Source: DATIXJ01 sp963714795 (GTDB lineage: Bacteria > Bacteroidota > Ignavibacteria > UBA10030 > SZUA-254). From it: a DNA stretch of 64,000 nt. Shown here in pieces: positions 54,241-63,011 of this stretch (positions are counted from its first letter, which is position 1; each line of letters opens with the position of its first letter). The stretch spans positions 310,001 through 374,000 of the forward strand of contig CAVQPS010000010.1 in assembly GCA_963714795.1 (NCBI GenBank). Direction: 5' to 3'. Position numbers and translations under genes: made by a program. Below the pieces are notes generated by a model. That model searched no databases, was not told where the DNA came from, and saw only the letters and a list, made by a program, of their open reading frames with translations.

Positions 54241-54502
54241 TGAACAAAAAACAGCGTTCGAGTTTCCCTGTGAATTTCCGCTGAAAGTAATCGGCAAGAA
54301 CTCGGAGGATTTTCATGTGACGATCGTCGGGGTCATCCGTAAACACGTTTCATCGCTTCGGGACGATCAGATCACCGGGACAATAAGCGGCAACGGCAAG
54401 TACCGGTCGCTGACCGTGACATTTACCGCCGAAAGCAAAGAGCAACTCGACGCGTTATACCACGAGCTTCACGCCCACGACCTGACGATTATGGTGATGT
54501 AA
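54233..54502 (+). CDS. DUF493 / YbeD-family protein
   Basis: This 89-residue protein has the YbeD ferredoxin-like alpha/beta fold with FPCEFPLKVIGKNSEDF, then a YRSLTVTF strand and a C-terminal helix-strand (ELHAHDLTIMVM). Family members have an ACT-like shape and unknown role. The ATG at 54233 lies inside the end of the upstream cupin gene. It ends three bases before the stop of the convergent DUF5683 gene. Confidence 0.85.
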   Translation: MSDEQKTAFEFPCEFPLKVIGKNSEDFHVTIVGVIRKHVSSLRDDQITGTISGNGKYRSLTVTFTAESKEQLDALYHELHAHDLTIMVM

Positions 54503-54505
54503 ATT

Positions 54506-55075
54506 TCAGAACCGGAACTTTACGGCGAGACCTGCTTTCGGAAGCGACATGCCATCGAGCCCGAGATCGGGGCTCACTTCGAAATCGTATAACTGTGCGC
54601 CGACATACGCATCGAGAAGATTCAGGAAGTACAAACCTCCCATAAACCACGCGAACCGGTCACGCTCGTCGCGGTAAAAATCGCGCAAACTTAGATATTG
54701 CGCGTTGCCGCCGGACGGAATGGTGGCGGCATACAGACTGCGAAATTGCTGGTACTTATTATTCAGATCGATCCATTGCGAAATCCAGTAACCGCCGACG
54801 CCCCAGATCAGCGGCGCCTTCCAGTAACCGCCGTCGTAAATTTGTCCGGCTCCGGGAATCACCGCGGATAATCCAACCGCCAGCATCGGAGATTTTTTCA
54901 TGTGGAATGCATATTCATCGGAAGAAGATTGTTTGGAAGAATCGGGGATGCCCGAAAGCGAGTAATGTATCGTCGTATCCCGGATCACGCGGGCAGAATC
55001 CGTTTGTGAGAAAGAGATGTGTGACGCGAGGATCGATAATTCTGCGATGAACAATATTCTCAGCAGTGTGCTCAT
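54506..55075 (-). CDS. DUF5683 membrane protein
   Basis: This 189-residue protein has a signal peptide (ending SFSQT) and the DUF5683 core: KKSPMLAVGLSAVIPGAGQIYDGGYWKAPLIWG. DRFAWFMGGLYFLNLLDAYVGAQLY follows. The family is common in Bacteroidota and is thought to sit in the cell envelope, but its function is unknown. Two or three membrane segments are predicted. It is the last gene of a long minus-strand block starting at the right edge, 27 bases after ridA. Confidence 0.88.
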   Translation of the reverse strand: MSTLLRILFIAELSILASHISFSQTDSARVIRDTTIHYSLSGIPDSSKQSSSDEYAFHMKKSPMLAVGLSAVIPGAGQIYDGGYWKAPLIWGVGGYWISQWIDLNNKYQQFRSLYAATIPSGGNAQYLSLRDFYRDERDRFAWFMGGLYFLNLLDAYVGAQLYDFEVSPDLGLDGMSLPKAGLAVKFRF

Positions 55076-55102
55076 CCGTTCACAACAACATTACGGAGAC
55101 GT

Positions 55103-55492
55103 TCACGGTTTCCCAACGACGGCAATCGCTTCGATTTCCACTTTGACATCGCGGGGCAAGCGGGCAACCTCAACCGTCGATCGTGCGGGTGCGTTGGCGG
55201 AAAAAAATTCGCCGTACACTTCATTCATGCCGGCAAATTCATTCATGTCGCTCAAAAAGACCGTCGTCTTCACGACCTGACCGAGCGAAGAACCGCCCTG
55301 TTCGAGAATCGCTTTGAGATTCATCAGCACCTGCCGCGTTTGCGCTTTGATATCGCCCTGGATCACCTGACCGGTGCGCGGTTCGAGAGGAATTTGTCCG
55401 GCCGTGAATAACAAATCCGAAGAAATAATCCCCTGGCTGTACGGCCCGATCGGTGCCGGTGCGTTATTGGTAAGAATTTTTGTGAGAGTCAT
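55103..55492 (-). CDS. RidA family enamine/imine deaminase
   Basis: RidA hydrolyses reactive enamine and imine by-products of PLP enzymes, such as 2-aminoacrylate. This 129-residue protein has APAPIGPYSQGI and SDLLFTAGQIPL near the start. PARSTVEVARLPRDVKVEIEAIA at the end contains the substrate-binding arginine and the key glutamate. It follows parB by 21 bases on the same strand. PLP enzymes elsewhere in the window (cystathionine enzymes, Lat) could supply substrates. Confidence 0.95.
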   Translation of the reverse strand: MTLTKILTNNAPAPIGPYSQGIISSDLLFTAGQIPLEPRTGQVIQGDIKAQTRQVLMNLKAILEQGGSSLGQVVKTTVFLSDMNEFAGMNEVYGEFFSANAPARSTVEVARLPRDVKVEIEAIAVVGKP

Positions 55493-55513
55493 ATCGGATA
55501 TTCTGAAAATAGT

Positions 55514-56435
55514 TCAGTGTTCAATGGATGAAAGTAAATCGAACAAGCGTCCGAGATCGTCATGAGAATAAAATTCGATGACGATTTCGCCGCGTCCTTC
55601 TTCCTGTGTTTTGATGCTGACGCGCGTTGCAAGAATCTGCTGAATGCGGTCGGCAAGATTTTCCTCGACCGTTCCGGCCCGTTTTGACGGGTCGTGCGGA
55701 TTTTTTCGATGATTTTTTGCCGGCATCACGGACAAGTTTTTCAATCTGCCGCACGTTCAAATCTTTTTTAATAATCTGCTCGAACAGTTTCATCTGCGTC
55801 ACCTGCTCGGGAAGACTGATCAACGCACGCGCATGACCCATCGTGATCTGCGATTTCCGGAGCGCATCCTGAATCGAAGCCGGAAGTTTGAGAAGCCGGA
55901 GAAAATTCACGACCGTTGTGCGGTCTTTACTCACTTTGTGCGCAACCTGTTCCGCCGACAAGCCGACATCATTCATCAACCGTTGATACGAAATCGCGAT
56001 CTCGATCGGATTGAGATGCTCGCGCTGGAGGTTTTCAATCAAGGCAAGTTCCAGCATTTCTGCATCCGTCCGCACTTCGATGATATACGCGGGAACGGTT
56101 TTCAATCCCACTTCCATCGATGCACGGATACGGCGCTCGCCGGAGATCAGTTCATACATTCCGTTTGCAACCGGGCGGACAGTCACCGGCTGGATGATCC
56201 CTTTTTGCTGAATCGATTTCTTCAATTCGTCGAGTGCCTGCTGATCGAAATCGGCACGCGGCTGAAGAGGGTTCGGACGGATTTTCGTGATGTCGAGCTG
56301 TAATGTCGAACCGCTGACAGAACCGACCGGCACCACCGGGCGATCACGCTCGGGCTCCGGAACGCGTTCATTCTCTTCCGAAGAATGAATCAGCGCCGAT
56401 AATCCTTTTCCTAAACCGCCTTTTGTTTTTGACAT
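55514..56435 (-). CDS. parB: Chromosome-partitioning protein ParB, frameshifted
   Basis: ParB loads on parS and moves along DNA by CTP hydrolysis. The intact part has QLDITKIRPNPLQPRADFD, the CTP-binding GERRIRASMEVG, ENLQREHLNPIEIAISYQ and the parS-recognition helix-turn-helix AEQVAHKVSKDRTTVVNFLR. A frameshift near 55682-55685 (an extra A in AAAA, coding strand) splits off the tail, which in the next frame reads RAGTVEENLADRIQQILATR through to DLGRLFDLLSSIEH. Removing the base gives 306 residues with a normal dimerisation domain. It follows parA by 12 bases. Confidence 0.93.
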
Positions 56436-56447
56436 AACGATCCCCCG

Positions 56448-57236
56448 TTAAAGAGTTACCGGTGCAGCAGGTTGGTGCTGGCGTTTGAGAAATTCTTTTG
56501 CCAGCTCCATATAATTTTTTGCGCCGGAAGAAACGGCTTCATACAACAGCACCGGTTTGCCGTAGCTGGGTGCTTCGCTGAGCCGCACATTCCTGGAAAT
56601 GATGGTGGAAAAGACTTTCTCACCGAAATATTTTTTCACTTCTTCCACGATTTGATTCGAAAGCCGCAACCGGCTATCGTACATCGTCATCAAGACACCT
56701 TCAATTTCCAACGTCGGGTTGAGATTTTTCTTGACGATGTTGATCGTATTGAGAAGCTGTCCCAAACCTTCGAGCGCATAATATTCGCACTGCACGGGAA
56801 TGAGAACCGAATCCGATGCGACGAGACCGTTCAGCGTCAACAAACCGAGCGACGGCGGGCAATCGATAAAAATATAATCGTACTCGTTGCGGATTTTTTC
56901 AATGACCGATTTCATCACCTTTTCACGATGCTCGACTTCCACCAGTTCGATTTCGGCGCCGACGAGATTGATATTGGACGGAAGAATAGACAGAAACGGC
57001 ATCTCGGTTTTCAGAATAATGTCATGCGGGTCGGCATCGTTGATGAGAACTTCGTACACATTTTTGTCGGGACGTCTTGGGTCAACGCCGAGGCCGCTGG
57101 TGGAATTTGCCTGCGGATCGGTATCGATCAGCAATGTTGAACATTCCGCAACGGCAACACCGGCGGCAAGATTGATCGCCGTGGTCGTTTTCCCGACTCC
57201 GCCTTTCTGATTCGCTATGGCAACGACTTTTCCCAT
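56448..57236 (-). CDS. parA: Chromosome-partitioning ATPase ParA/Soj
   Basis: ParA is a dimeric ATPase that binds DNA without sequence preference and works with ParB to segregate chromosomes. The 262-residue protein has the deviant Walker A KGGVGKTTTAINL at the start, LIDTDPQANSTSG, and the DCPPSLGLLTLNGL Walker B region. There is no N-terminal helix-turn-helix, so it is the short chromosomal type. The ATG overlaps the upstream stop by one base (TAATG). Confidence 0.96.
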   Translation of the reverse strand: MGKVVAIANQKGGVGKTTTAINLAAGVAVAECSTLLIDTDPQANSTSGLGVDPRRPDKNVYEVLINDADPHDIILKTEMPFLSILPSNINLVGAEIELVEVEHREKVMKSVIEKIRNEYDYIFIDCPPSLGLLTLNGLVASDSVLIPVQCEYYALEGLGQLLNTINIVKKNLNPTLEIEGVLMTMYDSRLRLSNQIVEEVKKYFGEKVFSTIISRNVRLSEAPSYGKPVLLYEAVSSGAKNYMELAKEFLKRQHQPAAPVTL

Positions 57237-57706
57237 TATTCCATTGCCGCCGCGAGAGACAGCGCCACTATTCCCAGCACGATACTAATTTTCCGGAATT
57301 GTTCGATCCGATGTTTGTAGAGTTCCGCCCGTTCATTAAAACCGCCATTGGACGACGGCGATCCAAGATAGTCCAGCATTCTTGCATAGCCGTACGCGTA
57401 AAATATCATCAGAATAAAAATCAATTGTTTGAACCCGAGAAGAATCGACCAGCGGTTCTGAAATTTCAGCCATACAAAATTCGGATTCAGCAGCATCATG
57501 ATCACACCGGTCACGAGCATCGTCCAGACGCTCATCCAGATAAATCCGACAAAGCGTTTATTGATCTGCGACATGATAGTTTTTGCGATGCCCCCCTCAT
57601 GCTGAACAATGGGACCGGCAACGGCGCTTTGAAACATCAAACCGCCGAACCAAACGACCATACCGAACAGATGCATTACGCGGCAAACCCAAATGACGAA
57701 ATCCAA
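57236..57706 (-). CDS. CopD-like four-helix membrane protein
   Basis: The 156-residue protein has four predicted helices. Histidine and tryptophan residues in VCRVMHLFGMVVWFGGLMFQ recall CopD-like membrane proteins. A charged loop and two further helices follow. Binding of haem or metal is possible but unproven. It overlaps parA by one base, and the MauE gene is upstream, so it lies in the same block. Confidence 0.65.
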   Translation of the reverse strand: MDFVIWVCRVMHLFGMVVWFGGLMFQSAVAGPIVQHEGGIAKTIMSQINKRFVGFIWMSVWTMLVTGVIMMLLNPNFVWLKFQNRWSILLGFKQLIFILMIFYAYGYARMLDYLGSPSSNGGFNERAELYKHRIEQFRKISIVLGIVALSLAAAME

Positions 57707-57819
57707 CGGTAGTTCTTTACTGTAAAAATGAAAGGTTATGTGATTTTAGACGTCAGCAATATAAATTTTTTTTATGCAGAAAGCAATGAAAAGCACGGAA
57801 CAGCAAACGGCATCAGGCC

Positions 57820-58278
57820 TTACGCCGGGTCGCGCCACTTTTCGATCCTCAGAAATCCGGCATCAAAAAAGAAAATATGTAATCCGAGCAAAAGCAGGCA
57901 GATATCTTCCAGAACTTTCATCCAGCTTACCGGTGTCGCATGATCTTTCCCGAAACATCCGCAATCGATATTCAGATTCTGACTGAGTGCAATGACGATT
58001 GCAACGATAAAAAACAGAAGCAGAATGGAAATCAGGAACGAGCTCGCCCGCAGAGAAACGCCGGCAACCAGAAAAATGCCGCAGATCAATTCGAGCCAGG
58101 GAATGATCAATGCAAACAGGTTGATCATCGGGTACGGAACAATTCCGTAGGCAAACACACTTTCCGCAAATGCATCCGGAGCAACAATCTTATCGATGGC
58201 GGCAAAGACGAAGACACAACCGAGGATACAGCGGGTGACGAGCACGAGATACGGATTGGCAAGAATGGAATTTTTCAT
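57820..58278 (-). CDS. MauE/DoxX-type redox-associated membrane protein
   Basis: This 152-residue protein has four membrane helices and the MauE pattern: TRCILGCVFVFAAIDKIVAP, GIVPYPMINLFALIIPWLEL and the cytoplasmic or periplasmic DCGCFG motif followed by a helix. MauE-like proteins are linked to disulfide formation and electron transport, and the CGC pair could be redox-active. Its start overlaps the rhodanese stop by four bases (ATGA), a pairing that supports a thiol-related role. Confidence 0.88.
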   Translation of the reverse strand: MKNSILANPYLVLVTRCILGCVFVFAAIDKIVAPDAFAESVFAYGIVPYPMINLFALIIPWLELICGIFLVAGVSLRASSFLISILLLFFIVAIVIALSQNLNIDCGCFGKDHATPVSWMKVLEDICLLLLGLHIFFFDAGFLRIEKWRDPA

Positions 58279-58931
58279 TGCGGATCTCCGGCAACGGTCG
58301 TATCGACCGGCATACCTGCTTTTTGCCAGCCGTCCCAGCCGTCATCATACAACAAGAGATTCTTGAATTCCATGACGCCAAGAAATTCCGCAAGCGACCG
58401 GCCGAGCGGACACTCCGAGTTACTGCAATAAACGATAATCAGCGTGTCGCGGGGAATCACGGCAAGTCTCGGCAAAATGTTTACCGGCATCGAGTGCGGG
58501 AATATTTCGGGCGCCTTTGATATGACCTTTCCGATATTCATCGTCGTTGCGTGCATCGAAGAGTATTCCGCGTTTTTGGTCCATCAACCGCTTCAGTTGA
58601 CCGAGCGTGATGATCTTATAGACCAACACATCTTTTTTACCGGTCGCTTTTTCGATGGAATCTTTTCTCGCAAGAGCACGGTCGTGAAGAGGCGCAATCA
58701 CTTTCACATTATTCGGTCCGACAGTATCGTTTCCGCACGACCGTATGATGAAGAATTATCCGCCGTTGTTTTCGGAGACGATTGGGAAAATAATGCCGAA
58801 TCGGAAACGGCTTCACTCTTCGCTTTACTGCGGATGAGCGGTAAGCTTTTGGGCGAAACGGCATTATAGACGAACGCCAATCCTGCCGCAATAATCACGA
58901 TCACGAACGATTCACGAATAATATTTTTCAT
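58275..58931 (-). CDS. Membrane-anchored rhodanese-like protein with two frameshifts
   Basis: Three frames give one protein. An N-terminal anchor (VIVIIAAGLAFVYNAVSPKS) and a linker are followed, after a break near 58733 (one base missing), by NDTVGPNNVKVIAPL and the rhodanese domain (ILFDARNDDEYRKGHIKGARNI). A second break near 58465 (one base extra) precedes the active loop IIVYCSNSECPLGRS with the catalytic cysteine. The two changes cancel, leaving 218 residues. The active loop in the third frame would be lost without correction. It lies just after fmt and overlaps the MauE gene. Confidence 0.8.
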
Positions 58932-58943
58932 CGGTTCATCTGT

Positions 58944-59868
58944 TTAAAGAAATTTATCGCCGACATGAATCTGAAAACCGCGAAGGAATTCTTCCGCGGA
59001 CAATTTTTTCTTACCTTCCAGCTGAAGTTCCAGGATTTCCACGATACCGTTCCCTGTTTGCACGCCGATTCGTTTATCGGCAAAAGCAATTTCTCCGGGA
59101 TTTCCGGATCGTTGTTGTGTCGATACCGTTGATCGGTATATTTTTAACGACAGATCGTTGTACAAAGTAAAAGCGCATGGGCGCGGCGATAATCCTCTGA
59201 TAAAATTATGGACATCGACAGCCGGTAGATTCCAGTCAATCCGGCAATCGTCTTTAAAAATTTTCGGCGCCGGTGAAGCAAGTTCATTGTTCTGGGGTTT
59301 CGGTGTGATTTTCCCCTGCTCGATCAACCGGACCGAATGAAGGACTACTTCAGCGCCAATCTCCGAAAGTTTATCATGAATTTCTCCGGCCGTTTCATCC
59401 GGCCCGACCGGTATCCGCGCCTGAAGGATCACATTTCCCGTATCGACGGTCTCCTTGAGAAAAAAAGTAGTCACACCGGTTTCCACGTTCACCGTTGATG
59501 ATCGCCCAGTTAATTGGAGCGGCGCCGCGATATTTCGGCAACAACGATGCATGAAGATTAAAGGAACCGGACTTCGGCAGCAAAAAAACTTCCGGCGGAA
59601 GGATGCGAAAAGCGACAACGATAAACAGATCGGGCGATAGCGTTCGAAGCTGATCGATGAAAGCCGGATCTTTTAATTTCTGAGGTTGAAAAACCGTGAT
59701 GCCGCGTTCTTCGGCAAAGAGTTTGACCTGAGAGGAAGTCGTTTGCCGGCCCCGTCCGGCCGGTTTATCGGGAACGGTTACAACCGCTACGACATTGTAA
59801 CGGTTCTCCAGCAGAATCCTGAGACTCGGAACGGCAAACTCCGGAGTCCCCATAAAAACAATTCGCAT
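58944..59868 (-). CDS. fmt: Methionyl-tRNA formyltransferase, frameshifted
   Basis: Fmt formylates initiator Met-tRNA. The first half has MRIVFMGTPEFAVPSL and NLHASLLPKYRGAAPINWAI with the catalytic Asn-His pair. The frame then breaks near 59483 (one extra G in GTGGAAACC). ETGVTTFFLKETVDTGN and the C-terminal tRNA-binding domain (FIRGLSPRPCAFT) continue in the next frame to 58944. Removing the base gives 307 residues, the normal size. It follows def by 23 bases, the standard def-fmt order. Confidence 0.94.
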
Positions 59869-59891
59869 GTAATATCAGCTGAAATCAAAAT

Positions 59892-60449
59892 TTATGCGGC
59901 AACATCGACGGCTGTGACAACGGGATAATTCACTTCCATTTCACCGCTCTGGATTTTCTTTAATTCTTCGGCGTGAGCATGTCGTTGTTCCGCCGAAAGA
60001 TGATCGATAAATAATACACCGTTGAGATGATCGATTTCATGCAGGATGACGCGGGCAAGCAACCCGCCGGCTTCCAATTCGGTATCGTCAAAATTCGTAT
60101 CCTTGTACCGCACGGTAACGATAACCGACCGGTTAACTTCATTGCGAACATCGGGAATACTGAGACATCCTTCTTCCATCGAAACGGAACCGGAGGAAAA
60201 AACAATTTCCGGATTCACAAGCGTCAACGGCGGAATATGTTTGAGATCCTCGATATCGGAAACATCGATCACAACGACACGCTCAAGTCTTCCGACCTGC
60301 GTCGCGGCAAGTCCGATACCGCTCGCTTTATGCATGGTCTCGAACATATCCATGATAAGCTGGATAATATCGTCAGAAATTTTTTTGACCGGCCGGGCTT
60401 TTTCGCGCAATACCGGTGCGCCATATGTATAAATGGGAAGTACCGCCAT
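59892..60449 (-). CDS. def: Peptide deformylase
   Basis: Def removes the formyl group from new proteins and is a metal enzyme. All three motifs are present: GIGLAATQVG, EEGCLSIPDVR (metal-binding Cys) and HEIDHLNGVLFID (HExxH). I choose the ATG at 60449, giving the usual MAVLPIYTYGAPVLREKA start and 185 residues; the frame is open 23 codons upstream but that part looks non-native. It precedes fmt, as is common. Confidence 0.96.
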   Translation of the reverse strand: MAVLPIYTYGAPVLREKARPVKKISDDIIQLIMDMFETMHKASGIGLAATQVGRLERVVVIDVSDIEDLKHIPPLTLVNPEIVFSSGSVSMEEGCLSIPDVRNEVNRSVIVTVRYKDTNFDDTELEAGGLLARVILHEIDHLNGVLFIDHLSAEQRHAHAEELKKIQSGEMEVNYPVVTAVDVAA

Positions 60450-60490
60450 AATCAATGATACAAAGTGAAGAATTGAAAAGCAACGAATGC

Positions 60491-61042
60491 TTACTTGATG
60501 ATGCGGCGAGCGCCGCAATACCGTTTTTTATAATAATTGCCGTCCAAAACCGAAACAGTGACGCCGAGAGAAACACTTGCATGAGCGAAAAGACCGTCAC
60601 CGACGTAAATACCGACATGGGACGGGGTATCTCCCCCGATGGCAAAAAAGACAAGATCGCCAAACTGCAACTCATGCCGTTCGACCGGTTCCCCTTCATC
60701 AAATTGCTGAAGAGTAGAACGCGGAAGTGTTTTCCCAAAAACATTTTCAAAAATATTCGACGTAAAGCCGGAACAATCAAAGCCGGTCGAATCGGATCCG
60801 TCAGAGACGTACGGAACACCCATCAACGGCATCACATATGAAAGAAGAACATGGCGATCGATACGGGGATTGTCTTCAGACATCCGTATCGGGGGAATTT
60901 CATTTTCCGTTACATCGACAGAATCCGCTTTATGATTGCGTGCAGCAAGATACCGGGATGACGAAGACGTACAACCCGAGAGTGAAATCATAATGACGAA
61001 GACCGACAACAGTTGAGCCGTACCGGAAAGGAAACGGCTCAC
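60491..61042 (-). CDS. NlpC/P60-family lipoprotein peptidase
   Basis: This protein cleaves peptidoglycan stem peptides or related amides. The lipoprotein signal ends SLSGC, and the NlpC/P60 domain has the catalytic Cys in STGFDCSGFTS, His in PSHVGIYVGDG and a second His in FAHAS. The GTG at 61042, five bases after the rpoD stop, gives a compact signal peptide and is used as the start; an ATG at 61087 inside rpoD is an alternative. It should act in the periplasm or at the outer membrane. Confidence 0.9.
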   Translation of the reverse strand: MSRFLSGTAQLLSVFVIMISLSGCTSSSSRYLAARNHKADSVDVTENEIPPIRMSEDNPRIDRHVLLSYVMPLMGVPYVSDGSDSTGFDCSGFTSNIFENVFGKTLPRSTLQQFDEGEPVERHELQFGDLVFFAIGGDTPSHVGIYVGDGLFAHASVSLGVTVSVLDGNYYKKRYCGARRIIK

Positions 61043-61046
61043 ATTT

Positions 61047-61904
61047 TTACCCGAGATACGCACGCAACTGTTTGCTGCGGGAAGCATGCCGGAGCCGTCG
61101 TATGGCTTTCTCTTTGATTTGACGAACCCGCTCGCGGGTCAACTGAAATTTTTCGCCGATCTCTTCGAGCGTTAACGAATGTTCGCGGCCAAGTCCGAAA
61201 TAGAGACGAATAACTTCCGCCTCACGCTCGGTCAACGTTCCCAGCGCGCGCTCGACTTCCTTGCTCAACGATTCCTTAATGAGTGAATGATCGGGAAGCG
61301 GCGTGCGTTCATCCTGAATGACGTCGAGCAACCGGTTATCCTCGCCCTGAGCAAACGGCGCATCCATGGAAAGATGGCGTCCGGAAATTTTGAGCGTATC
61401 CGCAACTTCGAACAGGGACATATCGAGCTCTTCGGCCAGCTCGCTTGCGCTCGGCTCGCGCTCGAATTCCTGCTCGAGCGTGCTGAATGCTTTCCCGATT
61501 TTATTCAATGCACCGACACGGTTCAGCGGCAGACGCACGATACGCGACTGTTCCGCCAGCGCCTGCAAAATCGACTGCCGGATCCACCACACGGCATAGG
61601 AAATAAACTTAAACCCGCGTGTCTCGTCGAAACGTTTCGCCGCTTTGATGAGTCCGAGGTTCCCTTCATTGATCAGATCGCCGAGGGATAATCCCTGGTT
61701 TTGATACTGTTTCGCGACGCTGACGACAAACCGTAAATTTGCCTTGGTCAGTTTCTCGAGAGCTTTTTGATCTCCCTTTTTTATCCGCCGCGCAAGATCA
61801 ATTTCTTCTTCCGGATCGAGAAGATCGACTCTTCCGATTTCCTGAAGATATTTATCGAGCGATTGGCTTTCGCGATTGGTATACTGTTTATTAACTTTTG
61901 CCAT
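61047..61904 (-). CDS. rpoD: Primary RNA polymerase sigma factor
   Basis: This 285-residue sigma-70 factor has region 1.2 (ESQSLDKYLQEIGRVDLL), region 2 with NLGLIKAAKRFDETRGFKF and YAVWWIRQSI, region 3, and region 4 with GREHSLTLEEIGEKFQLTRERVRQIK. It lacks region 1.1, like the short RpoD of Bacteroidota. Such factors recognise unusual promoters (TTTG boxes) in Bacteroidetes proper, yet several promoters here look E. coli-like. The gene is followed by an NlpC/P60 gene. Confidence 0.95.
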   Translation of the reverse strand: MAKVNKQYTNRESQSLDKYLQEIGRVDLLDPEEEIDLARRIKKGDQKALEKLTKANLRFVVSVAKQYQNQGLSLGDLINEGNLGLIKAAKRFDETRGFKFISYAVWWIRQSILQALAEQSRIVRLPLNRVGALNKIGKAFSTLEQEFEREPSASELAEELDMSLFEVADTLKISGRHLSMDAPFAQGEDNRLLDVIQDERTPLPDHSLIKESLSKEVERALGTLTEREAEVIRLYFGLGREHSLTLEEIGEKFQLTRERVRQIKEKAIRRLRHASRSKQLRAYLG

Positions 61905-61969
61905 GCATGATCCCCATTTTGAAACTCGTCATCCGTTTTAAAGACATCATTCAACGGATTGAAATTCTA

Positions 61970-62254
61970 TTATTCCTGTACGGCGTTTGTACCGACATCT
62001 ATTCGATCAACAATACCGACGATGCTTGCATCGACGGGCGCCATTTCCACCGGCAACGGAATTGTTGCTTCCCGTGCCGTTATGTAAAACACCGTTTCAC
62101 CCGGTCCCGCTCCGACCGTATCGACGGCAACGATCGGATCGCCGACGATTTCGCGCCGGGCATTTAAAGGCTGTATAAATTGCAACTTCAAACTCTCCAA
62201 CGATTGGTCTTTTCGTGTCGCCCAAACGGTTCCGATGACCTTTGCGAAAAACAT
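61970..62254 (-). CDS. EutN/CcmL-family microcompartment vertex protein (second copy)
   Basis: This 94-residue protein has the EutN/CcmL fold that forms pentamers capping the vertices of bacterial microcompartments: KVIGTVWATRKDQSLESLKL, then PIVAVDTVGAGPGETVFYI and VDASIVGIVDRID at the end. The ATG at 62254 is chosen because it aligns with the adjacent paralog; the open frame continues 17 codons upstream. It follows the other vertex gene by four bases. No shell hexamer or enzyme of a microcompartment is in the window. Confidence 0.9.
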   Translation of the reverse strand: MFFAKVIGTVWATRKDQSLESLKLQFIQPLNARREIVGDPIVAVDTVGAGPGETVFYITAREATIPLPVEMAPVDASIVGIVDRIDVGTNAVQE

Positions 62255-62258
62255 TGTA

Positions 62259-62528
62259 TCAATCCTCAATATCGAGTTTATCGACAACCGCCATAATAAC
62301 GGCATCCACCGGCTTGTTTTTTGTCACCGCCGTTTGACGCGCCGAGCTTCCGCTGCACACGAGAACAACATCGCCGACGCCTGCCTGAACGGTATCGACT
62401 GCAACGACGAATGTCTCTTTGACTTTATAATCGATGCCGAGATGTTTGACGATTTGAAATTTCATCCCGACCAATTCTTCGTCTTTTCGCGTCGCCCAGA
62501 TTGTACCGACTACTTTACCGAGGAACAT
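62259..62528 (-). CDS. EutN/CcmL-family microcompartment vertex protein (first copy)
   Basis: This 89-residue paralog of the downstream gene carries the same pattern: LGKVVGTIWATRKDEELVG, FVVAVDTVQAGVGDVVLV and VDAVIMAVVDKLD. Two vertex genes side by side are typical of microcompartment loci, which suggests that shell and enzyme genes lie beyond the right edge, or that these are orphan relatives. An AAGGA sequence precedes the ATG. Confidence 0.92.
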   Translation of the reverse strand: MFLGKVVGTIWATRKDEELVGMKFQIVKHLGIDYKVKETFVVAVDTVQAGVGDVVLVCSGSSARQTAVTKNKPVDAVIMAVVDKLDIED

Positions 62529-62567
62529 ACAGAAATCCTTTTTCGTTAATTGAAAATTCGGATATTG

Positions 62568-63011
62568 TCATCGATGCAGCGACGATTGCCGGCCGAGAAT
62601 CTCTTCGGCTGACCGATGTTTTTTCACTGCACTCGAGGGAACGATCCGTAAATGTTTGACACCGGAAAATTCTTTGGGTTGTCCGGTTAACAATGGAAGT
62701 TTGCTTTCCAAACACATACCCGCGATCATGGAATTCATTCTCGGCAATTTCAAACCGTCGGCAATTAATTTGCCGTAATATTTCGCACTTTTTGCGTTGA
62801 CGCCGAGAATTTTCATTGCCGACATCGATTGTTCAACGGCACGCCGTTCGGATTCAGTGCGTGCAACGGAAAACAATTCTATGGCATTGAAAATCGTCGT
62901 ATAACAAAAGAACTTCTGCATCGCCAGCCGTAACACCGATTCCTGCTCGCCATCATGAAGCAAATATTCCGTGAAAATGTCGGTATGCACAACAATTTTA
63001 GAAGCGCTCAT
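62568..63011 (-). CDS. PIN-domain protein with altered active site
   Basis: This 147-residue protein resembles VapC-type PIN ribonucleases: Asp11 in VVHTDIF and Glu45 in FNAIELF match the first two acids. The third acid position is Asn93 (RMNSMIAG, where LxDxxIA is expected) and the fourth region reads LLTGQPKEF. Nuclease activity is therefore uncertain. Its start overlaps the upstream AbrB-like gene by four bases, the usual toxin-antitoxin layout. Confidence 0.75.
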   Translation of the reverse strand: MSASKIVVHTDIFTEYLLHDGEQESVLRLAMQKFFCYTTIFNAIELFSVARTESERRAVEQSMSAMKILGVNAKSAKYYGKLIADGLKLPRMNSMIAGMCLESKLPLLTGQPKEFSGVKHLRIVPSSAVKKHRSAEEILGRQSSLHR

